The notes beneath the pieces are model-generated. The model saw only the letters and a list, made by a program, of their open reading frames with translations. It searched no databases and had not been told where the DNA came from. A stretch of DNA of 64,000 nucleotides from Mycobacterium sp. 852002-51163_SCH5372311 (GTDB lineage Bacteria; Actinomycetota; Actinomycetes; Mycobacteriales; Mycobacteriaceae): contig NZ_LZIJ01000049.1 of the NCBI RefSeq assembly GCF_001667115.1, positions 54,134 to 118,133 of the forward strand, read 5' to 3'. Positions 1 to 10,356 of the stretch are shown in pieces. Numbering within the stretch: position 1 is the stretch's first letter; each line of letters opens with the position of its first letter. Made by a program: the position numbers and the translations under genes.

Positions 1-354
<354 letters not shown>

Positions 355-401
355 GGCTTGATCCGGGACCGGTTTTCGCGCCGGCCTCGACTACACCCGC
401 T

Positions 402-433
402 GACGGCGGCGACTCCTCGGAGTCGTCGCCGTC
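402..433 (+). terminator. Hairpin terminator candidate after fbpA
   Basis: Arms 402-416 and 419-433 pair over 15 positions with one G-T wobble and a minimal loop. No T-run follows, which is common for mycobacterial hairpins. It lies 48 bp after the fbpA stop and would separate fbpA from fbpD. Confidence 0.55.
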
Positions 434-538
434 TGGCGTCTCCGGTGGTCGTTAGTGTGGCGCAGTTCATAACCGGGCCTACCGCTCATAGGGTTGCCCT
501 GGATAGGGTTCACAGAGCAATCGACCATGGAGGTGGAC

Positions 539-1453
539 ATGAGGGGCATAAGGCGTCTGTCGACGGTTCTGCGGCTGCTCTGCGTTGCCGTGCTGTCGAT
601 CGGGATCGGCGGTGTTGCGGTTACCGCTGGTTCCACCGGCACGGCCAGGGCAGCAGGCTACGAATCCTTGATGGTGCCGTCCGCCGCCATGGGCCGTGAC
701 ATCCCGGTGGCCTTCCTGGCCGGCGGGCCGCACGCCGTGTATCTGCTGGATCCCTTCGACGCCGGCCCGGACGTCAGCAACTGGGTCACCGCGGGCAACG
801 CGATGAACACCCTGGCCGGCAAGGGCATCTCGGTCGTGGCACCCGCCGGCGGCGCCTACAGCATGTACACCAACTGGGAGCAGGACGGCAGCAAGCAGTG
901 GGAGACCTTCCTATCCCAGGAGCTGCCCGACTGGCTGGCCGCCAACAAGGGCCTGGCGCCCGGTGGCCACGGCGCCGTCGGTGCCGCTCAGGGCGGGTAC
1001 GGCGCGATGGCGCTGGCCGCCTTCCACCCCGACCGGTTCGGCTTCGCCGGCTCGATGTCGGGCTTCCTGTACCCGTCGGAGACCACCATGAACGGTGCCA
1101 TCCTGGCCGGGCTGCAAAAGTACGGCGGCGTCGACGGCAACGGCATGTGGGGCGCGCCACAGCTGGGCCGGTGGAAGTGGCATGACCCATGGGTCCACGC
1201 GTCGTTGCTGGCCGCCAACAACACCCGGGTCTGGGTCTTCGCGCCCAAGGTTCAGACGGCCAGTGACCAGGCCGCCATGATCGACGTTCCCGACCAGGCG
1301 CTGGGCAGCAGCCTGACGTTCTACCAGCAATATCGCAACGTCGGCGGGCACAACGGCCACTTCGACTTCCCGGCCGGCGGGGACCACGGCTGGGGATCGT
1401 GGAGCGGGGAACTGGGCGCCATGTCCGGCGACATCGCCGGCGCCATTCGGTAA
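539..1453 (+). CDS. fbpD: MPT51/FbpD, non-catalytic antigen 85-like secreted protein
   Basis: This 304-residue protein matches M. tuberculosis MPT51 along its length (for example LMVPSAAMGRDIPVAFLAGG and MWGAPQLGRWKWHDPWVHAS). ATG 539 is chosen because GGAGG (529-533) sits 5 bp upstream; the in-frame ATG at 527 lacks such a site. An N-terminal signal peptide ends near ARA-AG. The fold is the antigen 85 alpha/beta hydrolase, but the nucleophile position reads GAAQGGYG, so the catalytic Ser is absent. The family is regarded as a non-enzymatic, matrix- or glycan-binding member of the Ag85 group. It sits between fbpA and culp6 as in other mycobacteria. Confidence 0.95.
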   Translation: MRGIRRLSTVLRLLCVAVLSIGIGGVAVTAGSTGTARAAGYESLMVPSAAMGRDIPVAFLAGGPHAVYLLDPFDAGPDVSNWVTAGNAMNTLAGKGISVVAPAGGAYSMYTNWEQDGSKQWETFLSQELPDWLAANKGLAPGGHGAVGAAQGGYGAMALAAFHPDRFGFAGSMSGFLYPSETTMNGAILAGLQKYGGVDGNGMWGAPQLGRWKWHDPWVHASLLAANNTRVWVFAPKVQTASDQAAMIDVPDQALGSSLTFYQQYRNVGGHNGHFDFPAGGDHGWGSWSGELGAMSGDIAGAIR

Positions 1454-1516
1454 CCAAGCGGGGCCAGACTCAGCGCCTGAGCTGACACGGCCGCCTGGGC
1501 TAGCTCTCTGCCGCGG

Positions 1517-1538
1517 CCGGCTCCCAGTGGGGAGCCGG
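1517..1538 (+). terminator. Hairpin between fbpD and culp6
   Basis: CCGGCTCCC (1517-1525) and GGGAGCCGG (1530-1538) form a perfect 9-bp stem with loop AGTG. It lies 63 bp after the fbpD stop and 80 bp before culp6, without a T-run. It could be a terminator or attenuator. Confidence 0.5.
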
Positions 1539-1617
1539 TACCGTGTAGGCAAGTGCAGCAGAGGTCGGGATGGCCGCGTCGCTGCCACCTACCGACACTG
1601 TCAGCAGGAGACCCCGT

Positions 1618-2640
1618 ATGGCCAAGCGGGCCAAGAATGCACGACGCAAGCGGCACCGGATCCTGGCTTGGGTTGCTGCCTGCGGGATGGCGACGGTGGT
1701 CATCGTCGTGATCGTGGCGATCGTGCTCATGCTGCGCACCCCCAAAACGCCGCCTAGCGCGGTGCCGCCGGGGGGGCTGCCGCCGTCCGCCACTGCCACT
1801 CCACACCCGCACAAGCCGCGACCCGCATACCAGGACGCGTCCTGCCCCGACGTGCAGCTGATCAACATCCCGGGCACGTGGGAGTCGTCGCTGCAGGATC
1901 CGCCGCTAGCCCCGATTCAATTCCCGAACGCGTTGTTGCACAACGTGATTGGGACACTAACGCAACAATTCGGCCCGGCCCGGGTGCAGGCGTTCACCAC
2001 GCCCTATACGGCGCAGTTCCACAATCCGCTGTCCGCGGACAACCAGATGTCCTACAACGAAAGCCGGGCGCAGGGCACCCAGGCAACGCTGCGCGCGATG
2101 ACGGACATGAACACCAAGTGCCCGTTGACCAGCTATGTGATTATCGGTTTCTCGCAGGGCGCGGTCATCGCGGGCGACATCGCCAGCGACATCGGCAACG
2201 GCCGCGGGCCCGTCGACGACGACCTGGTCCTCGGTGTGACGTTGATCGCCGACGGCCGCCGCCAGGTGGATGTGGGCAAGCAGATCGGACCCAACCCGCC
2301 GGGCGAGGGCGCGGAGATCACCCTGCATGAGATACCGATCCTTTCCGGCTTGGGTCTGACCATGACCGGCGCGCGGCCGGATGGCTTCGGCTCGCTCAAC
2401 GACAAGACGAATGAGATCTGCGCCCCCGGCGATCTCATCTGCGCCGCCCCGGCCGAGGCCTTCAGCATCACGAACCTGCCGAACACACTGAATACGCTGG
2501 CCGGCAACGGCGCTCAGCCGATCCATGCGATGTATGCCACCACGCAGTTCTGGAACATGGACGGCGCACCGGCGACCGACTGGACGTTGAACTGGGCGCA
2601 CGGACTCATCGAGAACGCGCCGCACCCCAAACATGGTTGA
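1618..2640 (+). CDS. culp6: Cutinase-like phospholipase/thioesterase Culp6 (Rv3802c homologue)
   Basis: This 340-residue, membrane-anchored serine hydrolase belongs to the cutinase family; Culp6 is an essential envelope phospholipase/thioesterase in M. tuberculosis. ATG 1618 is preceded by AGGAG (1606-1610). The N-terminus is basic ([14 protein letters not shown]) followed by one transmembrane segment, then a Pro-rich linker. The nucleophile motif is [11 protein letters not shown]; the catalytic Asp lies in CAPGDLIC and the His in [11 protein letters not shown], and the Cys pairs of cutinases are present. Its place just before fadD32-pks13-accD4 is conserved and supports a role in mycolate metabolism. 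Confidence 0.93.
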   Translation: MAKRAKNARRKRHRILAWVAACGMATVVIVVIVAIVLMLRTPKTPPSAVPPGGLPPSATATPHPHKPRPAYQDASCPDVQLINIPGTWESSLQDPPLAPIQFPNALLHNVIGTLTQQFGPARVQAFTTPYTAQFHNPLSADNQMSYNESRAQGTQATLRAMTDMNTKCPLTSYVIIGFSQGAVIAGDIASDIGNGRGPVDDDLVLGVTLIADGRRQVDVGKQIGPNPPGEGAEITLHEIPILSGLGLTMTGARPDGFGSLNDKTNEICAPGDLICAAPAEAFSITNLPNTLNTLAGNGAQPIHAMYATTQFWNMDGAPATDWTLNWAHGLIENAPHPKHG

Positions 2641-2874
2641 TCCGCCCGAAGCATTCGGGCATGGAGAAGCCGCGTCGTTCGACACGCTTTAGAGCGCCGA
2701 TGGTCGGCGCGAACAGAGGTACCTTGTGATTTGGTATGCCGCGCGCCGCCCCTTAACATTAAGAGAAAACTAAGAGCGATCAGAGCATTGTGGTTGACCC
2801 GATCGGGTCGCAGCTGGCACCGACCCGGCTCCGCGCACGCATGCGCGGTGCGAGGGTCGGCACGCGTGCAGAAC

Positions 2875-2992
2875 GTCGGCGAAGCCGGCATGGCGGCGCG
2901 AGCCGGCCTAGGAAAGACCATGGCGGCGCAAGCCGGCCTAGGAAGACACAGTCGGCCAAGCCGACCAGAACGGATACGTCGGCGAAGCCGAC
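2875..2992 (+). promoter_or_regulatory. fadD32 leader with three short palindromes
   Basis: The 380-bp gap between culp6 and fadD32 holds three near-identical 15-bp inverted repeats of the form GTCGGC-N3-GCCGRC at 2875-2889, 2951-2965 and 2978-2992. The last ends 28 bp before the fadD32 ATG. An AT-richer, promoter-like stretch lies at 2745-2780. The short frame at 2731-3000 is Arg/Ala-rich and shows no recognisable protein, so I treat the segment as untranslated leader. Confidence 0.45.
2889..2944 (+). repeat. 26-bp tandem repeat, two copies, 30-bp period
   Basis: Copies at 2889-2914 and 2919-2944 differ by one base in the core ATGGCGGCGC(G/A)AGCCGG. They lie inside the fadD32 leader between its first and second palindromes. 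Confidence 0.7.
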
Positions 2993-3020
2993 CTGATTGA
3001 GTATGTGACAGGAGAGCCGC

Positions 3021-4910
3021 ATGGTGTACCACAACCCATTCATCGTGAATGGGAAGATCAGGTTCCCGGACAACACGAACCTGGTCAAGCATGTCGAGCG
3101 GTGGGCCAAGCTTCGCGGCGGCAAGCTGGCGTACCGGTTCCTGGACTACTCCACCGAACGTGAGGGTGTCGAACGGGACATCTCGTGGTCGGACTTCAGC
3201 GCCCGCAACCGTGCCGTGGGAGCACGTCTGCAGCAGGTCACCCAGCCCGGTGACCGCATCGCCATCCTGTGCCCGCAGAACCTGGACTATCTGGTCGCCT
3301 TCTTCGGCGCGCTGTACTCCGGACGTATCGCGGTGCCGCTGTTCGACCCGGCCGAGCCGGGTCACGTCGGCCGGTTGCACGCGGTGCTCGACGACTGCAC
3401 CCCGTCGACGATCTTGACCACCACCGACTCGGCGGAGGGCGTCCGCAAATTCATCCGCGCCCGTTCGGCCAAGGAACGCCCGCGCGTCATCGCCGTCGAC
3501 GCGGTGCCCGACGAGGTGGCCGTCACCTGGCAGGAGCCGGAAGCCACCGAGGGCACCACCGCGTACCTGCAGTACACCTCCGGCTCCACCCGCACCCCGA
3601 CCGGTGTGCAGATAACCCACTTGAACTTGCCCACCAACGTGCTGCAGGTGCTGAACGCGCTGGAGGGCACCGAAGGTGACCGGGGGGTGAGCTGGCTGCC
3701 GTTCTTCCACGACATGGGTCTGATCACCGCGCTGCTTTCCCCGGTGTTCGGTTACAGCTTCACCTTCATGACCCCCGCCGCGTTCGTGCGCCGGCCCGGC
3801 CGCTGGATTCGCGAACTCGCCCGCAAGCCCGGCGAGACGGGCGGTACGTTCTCGGCCGCGCCGAACTTCGCGTTCGAACATGCCGCCAACCGCGGGCTGC
3901 CGCGCGACGACGAGCCGCCACTGGACCTGAGCAACGTCAAGGGGATCCTGAACGGCAGCGAGCCGGTATCGCCGGCGTCGATGCGCAAGTTCTACGACGC
4001 CTTCCGGCCCTACGGCCTGCCGGAGACCGCGGTCAAACCGTCCTACGGGCTGGCGGAGGCGACGCTGTTCGTGTCGACGACCCCGATGGACGAGCCGCCG
4101 ACGGTCATCCACGTCGACCGCGACGAGCTGAACAACCAACGCTTCGTCGAGGTGGCCGCGGATGCGCCGAATGCCGTCGCGCAGGTTTCCGCCGGCGTGA
4201 TCGGTGTCGACGAGTGGGCCGTCATCGTCGACCCCGAGTCCGCCAGCGAGCTGCCCGACGGGCAGATCGGCGAGATCTGGTTGCACGGCAAGAACCTGGG
4301 CACCGGCTACTGGAACAAGGAAGAAGAGACCAACCACACCTTCCGCAACATCCTGAAGTCGCGGATCAGCGAGTCGCACGCCGAGGGCGCCGCTGACGAC
4401 GGGCTGTGGGTCCGCACCGGCGACTACGGCACCTACTTCAAGGGACACCTCTATATAGCGGGCCGGATCAAGGACCTTGTCATCATCGACGGCCGCAACC
4501 ACTACCCGCAGGACCTCGAGTTCACGGCGCAGGAATCGAACAAGGCGTTACGCGTCGGCTATGTCGCCGCGTTCTCGGTGCCGGCCAACCAGCTGCCCCA
4601 GAACGTGTTCGACGACCCGCACGCCGGCCTCAAGTTCGACCCCGAAGACACCTCCGAGCAGTTGGTGATCGTCGCGGAGCGGGCGGCCGGCACGCACAAG
4701 CTCGACTACCAGCCCATCGCCGACGACGTCCGGGCGGCCATCGCCGTCGGGCACGGCGTGACCGTGCGGGATGTGCTGCTGGTGCAGGCCGGAACCATTC
4801 CCCGGACATCCAGCGGCAAGATCGGCCGTCGCGCATGCCGGACCGCCTACATGGACGGCAGCCTGCGCAGCGGCGTCGCATCCCCGACGGTCTTCGCCAC
4901 CGGATCCTGA
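3021..4910 (+). CDS. fadD32: Long-chain fatty acyl-AMP ligase FadD32
   Basis: This 629-residue FAAL activates the very long meromycolic acid as acyl-AMP and loads it on the N-terminal ACP of Pks13. Near-identity with M. tuberculosis FadD32 is visible throughout. Adenylation motifs are [13 protein letters not shown] at about residue 184, YGLAEATLF at about 342, RTGDYGTYF, and the C-terminal Lys in RTSSGKIGR at about 599. ATG 3021 follows ACAGGAGA. The M. tuberculosis protein is annotated with a few extra residues (ending GESG) before this Met; here the matching upstream stretch is out of frame, so MVYHNPF is the start. pks13 begins 19 bp downstream, indicating one operon. Confidence 0.97.
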   Translation: MVYHNPFIVNGKIRFPDNTNLVKHVERWAKLRGGKLAYRFLDYSTEREGVERDISWSDFSARNRAVGARLQQVTQPGDRIAILCPQNLDYLVAFFGALYSGRIAVPLFDPAEPGHVGRLHAVLDDCTPSTILTTTDSAEGVRKFIRARSAKERPRVIAVDAVPDEVAVTWQEPEATEGTTAYLQYTSGSTRTPTGVQITHLNLPTNVLQVLNALEGTEGDRGVSWLPFFHDMGLITALLSPVFGYSFTFMTPAAFVRRPGRWIRELARKPGETGGTFSAAPNFAFEHAANRGLPRDDEPPLDLSNVKGILNGSEPVSPASMRKFYDAFRPYGLPETAVKPSYGLAEATLFVSTTPMDEPPTVIHVDRDELNNQRFVEVAADAPNAVAQVSAGVIGVDEWAVIVDPESASELPDGQIGEIWLHGKNLGTGYWNKEEETNHTFRNILKSRISESHAEGAADDGLWVRTGDYGTYFKGHLYIAGRIKDLVIIDGRNHYPQDLEFTAQESNKALRVGYVAAFSVPANQLPQNVFDDPHAGLKFDPEDTSEQLVIVAERAAGTHKLDYQPIADDVRAAIAVGHGVTVRDVLLVQAGTIPRTSSGKIGRRACRTAYMDGSLRSGVASPTVFATGS

Positions 4911-4929
4911 GCAACCACCAAAGGGACTT

Positions 4930-7900
4930 ATGTCTGAGATAGCCGATTCTGCGGACAACACGGACCCCACCTCGGAGGGGACTGCGGGGAACGCGCCCGC
5001 CAAGAAGAGCGAAATCACGGTCCCCGAGATGCGGCAGTGGCTGCGCAACTGGGTGGGCAAGGCCGTCGGGAAGTCGCCGGACTCGATCGACGAGTCGGTG
5101 CCGATGGTGGAGCTGGGTCTGTCGTCGCGCGACGCAGTGGCGATGGCGGCCGACATCGAGGACCTGACCGGCGTCACGCTGTCGGTTGCGGTGGCTTTCC
5201 AGCATCCGACCATCGAAGCGCTGGCGACCCGGATCGTCGAGGGCGAGCCGGAAACGGAGACCTCGGCCTTCGACGACAATATGGACTGGTCGCGGGCCGG
5301 CGCGGCCGAACGCGTCGACATCGCCATCGTCGGGCTGTCCACGCGGTTCCCCGGCGACATGAACAGCCCAGACGAGACCTGGCAGGCCCTGATGGAGGGC
5401 CGCGACGCGATCACCGATCTGCCCGAGGGCCGGTGGTCGGAATTCCTCGAAGAGCCGCGGCTGGCCGCGCGCGTCGCCACCGCACGCACCCGCGGCGGCT
5501 ACCTGAAGGACATCAAGGGCTTCGACTCGGAGTTCTTCGCGGTGGCCAAGACCGAAGCCGACAACATCGACCCGCAGCAGCGGATGGCGCTGGAGCTGAC
5601 CTGGGAGGCGCTCGAGCACGCCCGCATTCCGGCGTCCAGCCTGCGCGGTAAGCCCGTCGGCGTGTACGTCGGCAGCTCCACCAACGACTACAGCTTCCTG
5701 GCCGTCTCGGACCCCACCGTCGCGCATCCCTACGCGATCACCGGTACCAGCAGCTCGATCATCGCCAACCGGGTGTCCTACTTCTACGACTTCCGCGGGC
5801 CTTCGGTCACCATCGACACCGCGTGCTCGAGTTCGCTGGTGGCGATGCACCAGGGCGTGCAGGCACTGCGCAACGGCGAGGCCGACGTGGTGGTGGCGGG
5901 CGGTGTCAATGCCTTGATCACCCCGATGGTGACGCTCGGGTTCGACGAGATCGGCGCGGTGCTGGCTCCCGACGGCCGGATCAAGTCGTTCTCGTCGGAC
6001 GCCGACGGCTACACCCGCTCCGAGGGCGGCGGCATGGTGGTACTCAAGCGGGTCGACGACGCGCGACGCGACGGTGACCAGATCCTGGCCGTCATCGCGG
6101 GCAGCGCGGTCAATCACGACGGCCGGTCCAACGGCCTGATCGCCCCCAACCAGGATGCGCAGGCCGAGGTGTTGCGCCGCGCCTATAAGGACGCCGGCAT
6201 CGACCCGCGCACCGTCGACTATGTCGAGGCGCACGGCACCGGGACCATTCTCGGTGACCCGATCGAGGCCGAGGCGCTGGGCCGCGTCGTCGGCAAGGGG
6301 CGTCCCGCCGACCGACCGGTGCTGTTGGGCGCGGTCAAGACCAACGTCGGCCACCTGGAGTCGGCCGCCGGTGCGGCCAGCATCGCCAAGGTGGTGCTGG
6401 CCCTGCAGCACGACAAGCTGCCGCCGTCCATCAACTTCGCGGGGCCCAGCCCGTACATCGACTTCGACGCGATGCACCTCAAGGTCATCGACCAGGCCAC
6501 CGACTGGCCCCGCTACGGGGGTTACGCCCTGGCCGGGGTGTCCAGCTTCGGCTTCGGTGGGGCCAACGCGCACATGGTGGTTCGCGAAGTCTTGCCGCGC
6601 GACGTGATCGAGCGGGAACCCGAGGCCGAGCCGGCCCAGCCGGTCCAGACCGAAGCCGCCGCCCAGCCGGGCGGCCTGGAAGGCCACGCGCTCCGGTTCG
6701 ACGACTTCGGCAACATCCTCACCGCCACGCCGGACGCCGAAGAGCCCGAACCCGAACTTCCGGGCCTGACCGAAGAGGCAGTGCGGCTCAAGGAAGCCGC
6801 ACTGGAAGAGCTTGCCGCGCAAGAGGCGACGGCTCCCGTGATTCCGTTGGCCGTGTCGGCGTTTCTGACGTCGCGCAAGAAGGCCGCCGCCGCCGAGCTG
6901 GCGGACTGGATGGAGAGCCCCGAAGGCCGCGCATCGTCGCTGGAGTCGATCGGCCGGTCGTTGTCGCGGCGCAACCACGGCCGCTCTCGCGCGGTAGTGC
7001 TGGCCCACGACCACGACGAGGCGATCAAGGGCCTGCGTGCGGTTGCCGCGGGCAAGCAGGCGCCGAACGTGTTCAGCACGGACGGTCCGGTGACCAACGG
7101 CCCGGTGTGGGTGCTCGCCGGCTTCGGCGCGCAGCACCGCAAGATGGGCAAGAGCCTGTATCTGCGCAACGAGGTCTTCGCCGAGTGGATCGAGAAGGTC
7201 GACGCGCTCGTCCAGGACGAACTGGGATACTCGGTGCTCGAGCTGATCCTGGACGACTCGCAGGACTACGGCATCGAGACCACCCAGGTCACCATCTTCG
7301 CGATCCAGATCGCGCTCGGTGAGCTGCTCAAGCATCACGGGGCCAAGCCGGCCGCGGTGGTCGGCCAGTCATTGGGCGAGGCCGCATCGGCCTACTTCGC
7401 CGGCGGGCTCTCGCTGCGCGACGCCACCCGTGCGATCTGCTCACGCTCGCATCTGATGGGCGAGGGCGAGGCGATGCTGTTCGGCGAGTACATCCGGTTG
7501 ATGGCGTTGGTGGAGTACTCCGCCGACGAGATCAAGACGGTGTTCTCTGACTTCCCGGATCTTGAGGTGTGTGTTTACGCCGCACCGAACCAGACCGTCA
7601 TCGGCGGTCCGCCCGAGCAGGTGGACGCGATCATCGCCCGCGCGGAATCCGAGGGCAAGTTCGCCCGCAAGTTCCAGACCAAGGGCGCCAGCCATACCTC
7701 GCAGATGGATCCGCTGCTCGGTGAGCTCACGGCCGAGCTGCAGGGCATCAAGCCGATGAGCCCGACGGCCGGGATCTTCTCGACGGTGCACGAGGGCCGC
7801 TACATCAAGCCGGGCAGCGAGCCGATCCACGACGTCGAGTACTGGAAGAAGGGTCTGCGGCATTCCGTCTACTTCACCCACGGCATCCGCAACGCCGTGG

Positions 7901-10353
7901 ACAGCGGGCACACCACATTCCTGGAGCTCGCGCCCAACCCGGTGGCATTGATGCAGGTGGGTTTGACGACGGCTGCTGCCGGTCTTCCTGACGCCCAGCT
8001 GATCCCGACGCTGGCCCGCAAGCAGGACGAAGTCGAGTCGATCACCTCGACGATGGCCCAGCTGTACGTGTACGGACACGACCTGGATATCTGGACTTTG
8101 TTCCCGCGGCGCTCCGACGGGCCGCTGGGGCCGGAGGATTTCGCCAACATTCCGCCGACCCGGTTCAAGCGCAAGGAACACTGGCTGCCCGCGCACTTTT
8201 CCGGCGACGCCTCGGTGGTGATGCCGGGCAACCATGTCGCGCTGCCGGACGGCCGGCACGTCTGGGAGTACGCGCCCCGTGAGGGCAAGACGGACTTGGC
8301 TGGATTGGTGAGAGCCGCTGCGGCACAAGTGCTTCCGGATTCGCAGTTGACGGCCGCCGAGCAGCGGGCGGTGCCCGGCGAGGGCGCCCGGCTGGTCACC
8401 ACGATGACGCGGCATCCCGGCGGCGCGTCGGTTCAGGTGCACGCGCGGATCGACGAGTCGTTCACGCTGGTGTACGACGCGCTGGTGGCCCGCGCCGGTT
8501 CCGAAGCGGTGTTGCCGACGGCCGTGGGCGCCGGCACCGCAATCGCTGCCACCGCGACCCCCGCGGCTACTCCGGTGGCGGCCGAACCGGTGGGCGCCGA
8601 AGAAGACGCCGAGACGCTGTCGGACAGCTTGACCGCCCGCTATATGCCCAGCGACTTCGTCAAGTGGTCGCCGGATTCCGGCGAGACCATCGCCGATCGG
8701 CTGGGCAGCATCGTCGCGGCGGCGATGGGGTACGAGCCCGAGGACCTGCCGTGGGAGGTGCCGCTGATCGAGCTGGGCCTGGACTCGCTGATGGCCGTGC
8801 GCATCAAGAACCGTGTCGAGTACGACTTCGACCTGCCACCGATCCAGTTGCAGGCGGTGCGCGACGCGAACCTCTACAACGTCGAGAAGCTGATCGAGTA
8901 CGCGATCGAGCACCGCGACGAGGTGGAGCAGCTGCACGAGTACCAGCGCAGTCAGACCGCCGAGGAGATCGCCCGGGCTCAGGCGGAATTGCTCAGTGGC
9001 GCAACGCCTTCGACGGTGCTGGCGCCCGCGCCCGATCCGCAGGCCGAGCCTCAGACCCAGCCTGCGGAACCGGCTGCGCCGGCGGAGCAGTCACCGCCGC
9101 CGACGGAAGGCGTCATCCCGCCCCCGCCGACCGACCCGTCTGGCCCGTCGGGCACTTCCGGTGCTGAGGGGAATGGCGGTGCTCGGGGGAATGGCGCACA
9201 GCCGAACCTGGCGGCCGCCGCGGAGGCGCTGAACCAGCAGGCCGTCGCCGCGGCGCTCAACTCCGACGTGCCGCCGCGCGACGCCGCCGAGCGGGTCACC
9301 TTCGCCACCTGGGCGATCGTCACCGGCAAGTCACCCGGCGGCATCTTCAACACGCTGCCCCAGCTGGACCAGGACAGCGCCGCCAAGATGGCGCAGCGAC
9401 TGTCGGAGCGCGCCGAAGGACCGATCACCGCCGAGGACGTGCTGAGCTCGTCGAACATCGAGGAGCTGGCCGACAAGGTGCGCGGGTACCTCGAGGCCGG
9501 CCAGATCGACGGCTTCGTCCGTACGCTGCGGGCCCGGCCAGACGGCAGCTCGAAAGTGCCGGTGTTCGTGTTCCATCCGGCGGGCGGGTCGACGGTGGTC
9601 TACGAGCCGCTGCTCAACCGGCTGCCGCCGGATACGCCGATGTACGGCTTGGAGCGGGTGGAAGGCTCGATCGAAGAGCGTGCGGCGGCCTACGTTCCGA
9701 AGCTGATCGAAATGCAGGGCGACGGGCCCTACATTCTGGCCGGCTGGTCGCTGGGCGGTGTGCTGGCCTACGCGTGCGCGATCGGGCTCAAGCGGCTCGG
9801 CAAGGACGTCCGGTGGGTCGGGCTGATCGACGCGGTGCGCGCGGGCGAAGAGATTCCGCAGACCAAGGAGGAGATCCGCAAGCGCTGGGACCGCTATGCC
9901 CGGTTCGCCGAGAAGACGTTCAACGTCACCATTCCGGAGATCCCGTACGAGCAACTCGAGCAGCTGGACGACGAGGGCCAGATCCGGTTCGTCCTCGACG
10001 CCGTCCGCGAAAGCGGCGTGCAGATTCCGGCCGGGATCGTCGAGCATCAGCGCACGTCGTACCTGGACAACCGGGCGATCGACACCGCCGAGATCCAACC
10101 GTACGACGGTCATGTCACCCTCTACATGGCCGATCGCTACCATGACGACGCGATCATGTTCGAGCCGCGGTACGCCGTTCGCCAGCCGGACGGCGGCTGG
10201 GGCGAGTACGTCTCCGACCTCGAGGTCGTGCCGATCGGTGGCGAGCACATTCAGGCCATCGACGAGCCGATCATCGCCAAGGTGGGCGCACACATGAGTC
10301 GTGCGCTCGGCGACATCGAGCGGCAGGCGGCCGAGTCAGAACAGGTGAGGTAG
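4930..10353 (+). CDS. pks13: Polyketide synthase Pks13 (mycolic acid condensase)
   Basis: This 1807-residue type I PKS joins the meromycoloyl chain and the carboxylated C26 chain by Claisen-type condensation to give the alpha-alkyl beta-ketoester precursor of mycolic acid. Domains in order: N-terminal ACP (LGLSSRD, Ser66), ketosynthase (DTACSSSL, Cys299), acyltransferase (GQSLGEA, Ser814), C-terminal ACP (ELGLDSLM, Ser1286) and thioesterase (AGWSLGG, Ser1607). It is about 75 residues longer than the 1733-residue M. tuberculosis protein, mostly in a Pro/Ala/Gly-rich linker between the second ACP and the thioesterase (about 1355-1425). ATG 4930 is preceded by AAAGGGA. accD4 starts 3 bp after the stop. 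Confidence 0.98.
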   Translation: MSEIADSADNTDPTSEGTAGNAPAKKSEITVPEMRQWLRNWVGKAVGKSPDSIDESVPMVELGLSSRDAVAMAADIEDLTGVTLSVAVAFQHPTIEALATRIVEGEPETETSAFDDNMDWSRAGAAERVDIAIVGLSTRFPGDMNSPDETWQALMEGRDAITDLPEGRWSEFLEEPRLAARVATARTRGGYLKDIKGFDSEFFAVAKTEADNIDPQQRMALELTWEALEHARIPASSLRGKPVGVYVGSSTNDYSFLAVSDPTVAHPYAITGTSSSIIANRVSYFYDFRGPSVTIDTACSSSLVAMHQGVQALRNGEADVVVAGGVNALITPMVTLGFDEIGAVLAPDGRIKSFSSDADGYTRSEGGGMVVLKRVDDARRDGDQILAVIAGSAVNHDGRSNGLIAPNQDAQAEVLRRAYKDAGIDPRTVDYVEAHGTGTILGDPIEAEALGRVVGKGRPADRPVLLGAVKTNVGHLESAAGAASIAKVVLALQHDKLPPSINFAGPSPYIDFDAMHLKVIDQATDWPRYGGYALAGVSSFGFGGANAHMVVREVLPRDVIEREPEAEPAQPVQTEAAAQPGGLEGHALRFDDFGNILTATPDAEEPEPELPGLTEEAVRLKEAALEELAAQEATAPVIPLAVSAFLTSRKKAAAAELADWMESPEGRASSLESIGRSLSRRNHGRSRAVVLAHDHDEAIKGLRAVAAGKQAPNVFSTDGPVTNGPVWVLAGFGAQHRKMGKSLYLRNEVFAEWIEKVDALVQDELGYSVLELILDDSQDYGIETTQVTIFAIQIALGELLKHHGAKPAAVVGQSLGEAASAYFAGGLSLRDATRAICSRSHLMGEGEAMLFGEYIRLMALVEYSADEIKTVFSDFPDLEVCVYAAPNQTVIGGPPEQVDAIIARAESEGKFARKFQTKGASHTSQMDPLLGELTAELQGIKPMSPTAGIFSTVHEGRYIKPGSEPIHDVEYWKKGLRHSVYFTHGIRNAVDSGHTTFLELAPNPVALMQVGLTTAAAGLPDAQLIPTLARKQDEVESITSTMAQLYVYGHDLDIWTLFPRRSDGPLGPEDFANIPPTRFKRKEHWLPAHFSGDASVVMPGNHVALPDGRHVWEYAPREGKTDLAGLVRAAAAQVLPDSQLTAAEQRAVPGEGARLVTTMTRHPGGASVQVHARIDESFTLVYDALVARAGSEAVLPTAVGAGTAIAATATPAATPVAAEPVGAEEDAETLSDSLTARYMPSDFVKWSPDSGETIADRLGSIVAAAMGYEPEDLPWEVPLIELGLDSLMAVRIKNRVEYDFDLPPIQLQAVRDANLYNVEKLIEYAIEHRDEVEQLHEYQRSQTAEEIARAQAELLSGATPSTVLAPAPDPQAEPQTQPAEPAAPAEQSPPPTEGVIPPPPTDPSGPSGTSGAEGNGGARGNGAQPNLAAAAEALNQQAVAAALNSDVPPRDAAERVTFATWAIVTGKSPGGIFNTLPQLDQDSAAKMAQRLSERAEGPITAEDVLSSSNIEELADKVRGYLEAGQIDGFVRTLRARPDGSSKVPVFVFHPAGGSTVVYEPLLNRLPPDTPMYGLERVEGSIEERAAAYVPKLIEMQGDGPYILAGWSLGGVLAYACAIGLKRLGKDVRWVGLIDAVRAGEEIPQTKEEIRKRWDRYARFAEKTFNVTIPEIPYEQLEQLDDEGQIRFVLDAVRESGVQIPAGIVEHQRTSYLDNRAIDTAEIQPYDGHVTLYMADRYHDDAIMFEPRYAVRQPDGGWGEYVSDLEVVPIGGEHIQAIDEPIIAKVGAHMSRALGDIERQAAESEQVR

Positions 10354-10356
10354 GTA

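Noticed and set aside
494..538. Upstream in-frame ATGs for fbpD
   Set aside because: They would add residues before an already complete signal peptide, and the best Shine-Dalgarno site fits ATG 539.
2731..3000. An 89-residue frame between culp6 and fadD32
   Set aside because: Encoded by the repeat-rich leader, Arg-rich, with no homologous pattern; better read as untranslated leader.
4630..7338. A 902-residue open frame on the minus strand opposite fadD32/pks13
   Set aside because: It lies wholly opposite strongly conserved coding DNA and has no recognisable protein; high GC makes such antisense frames common.
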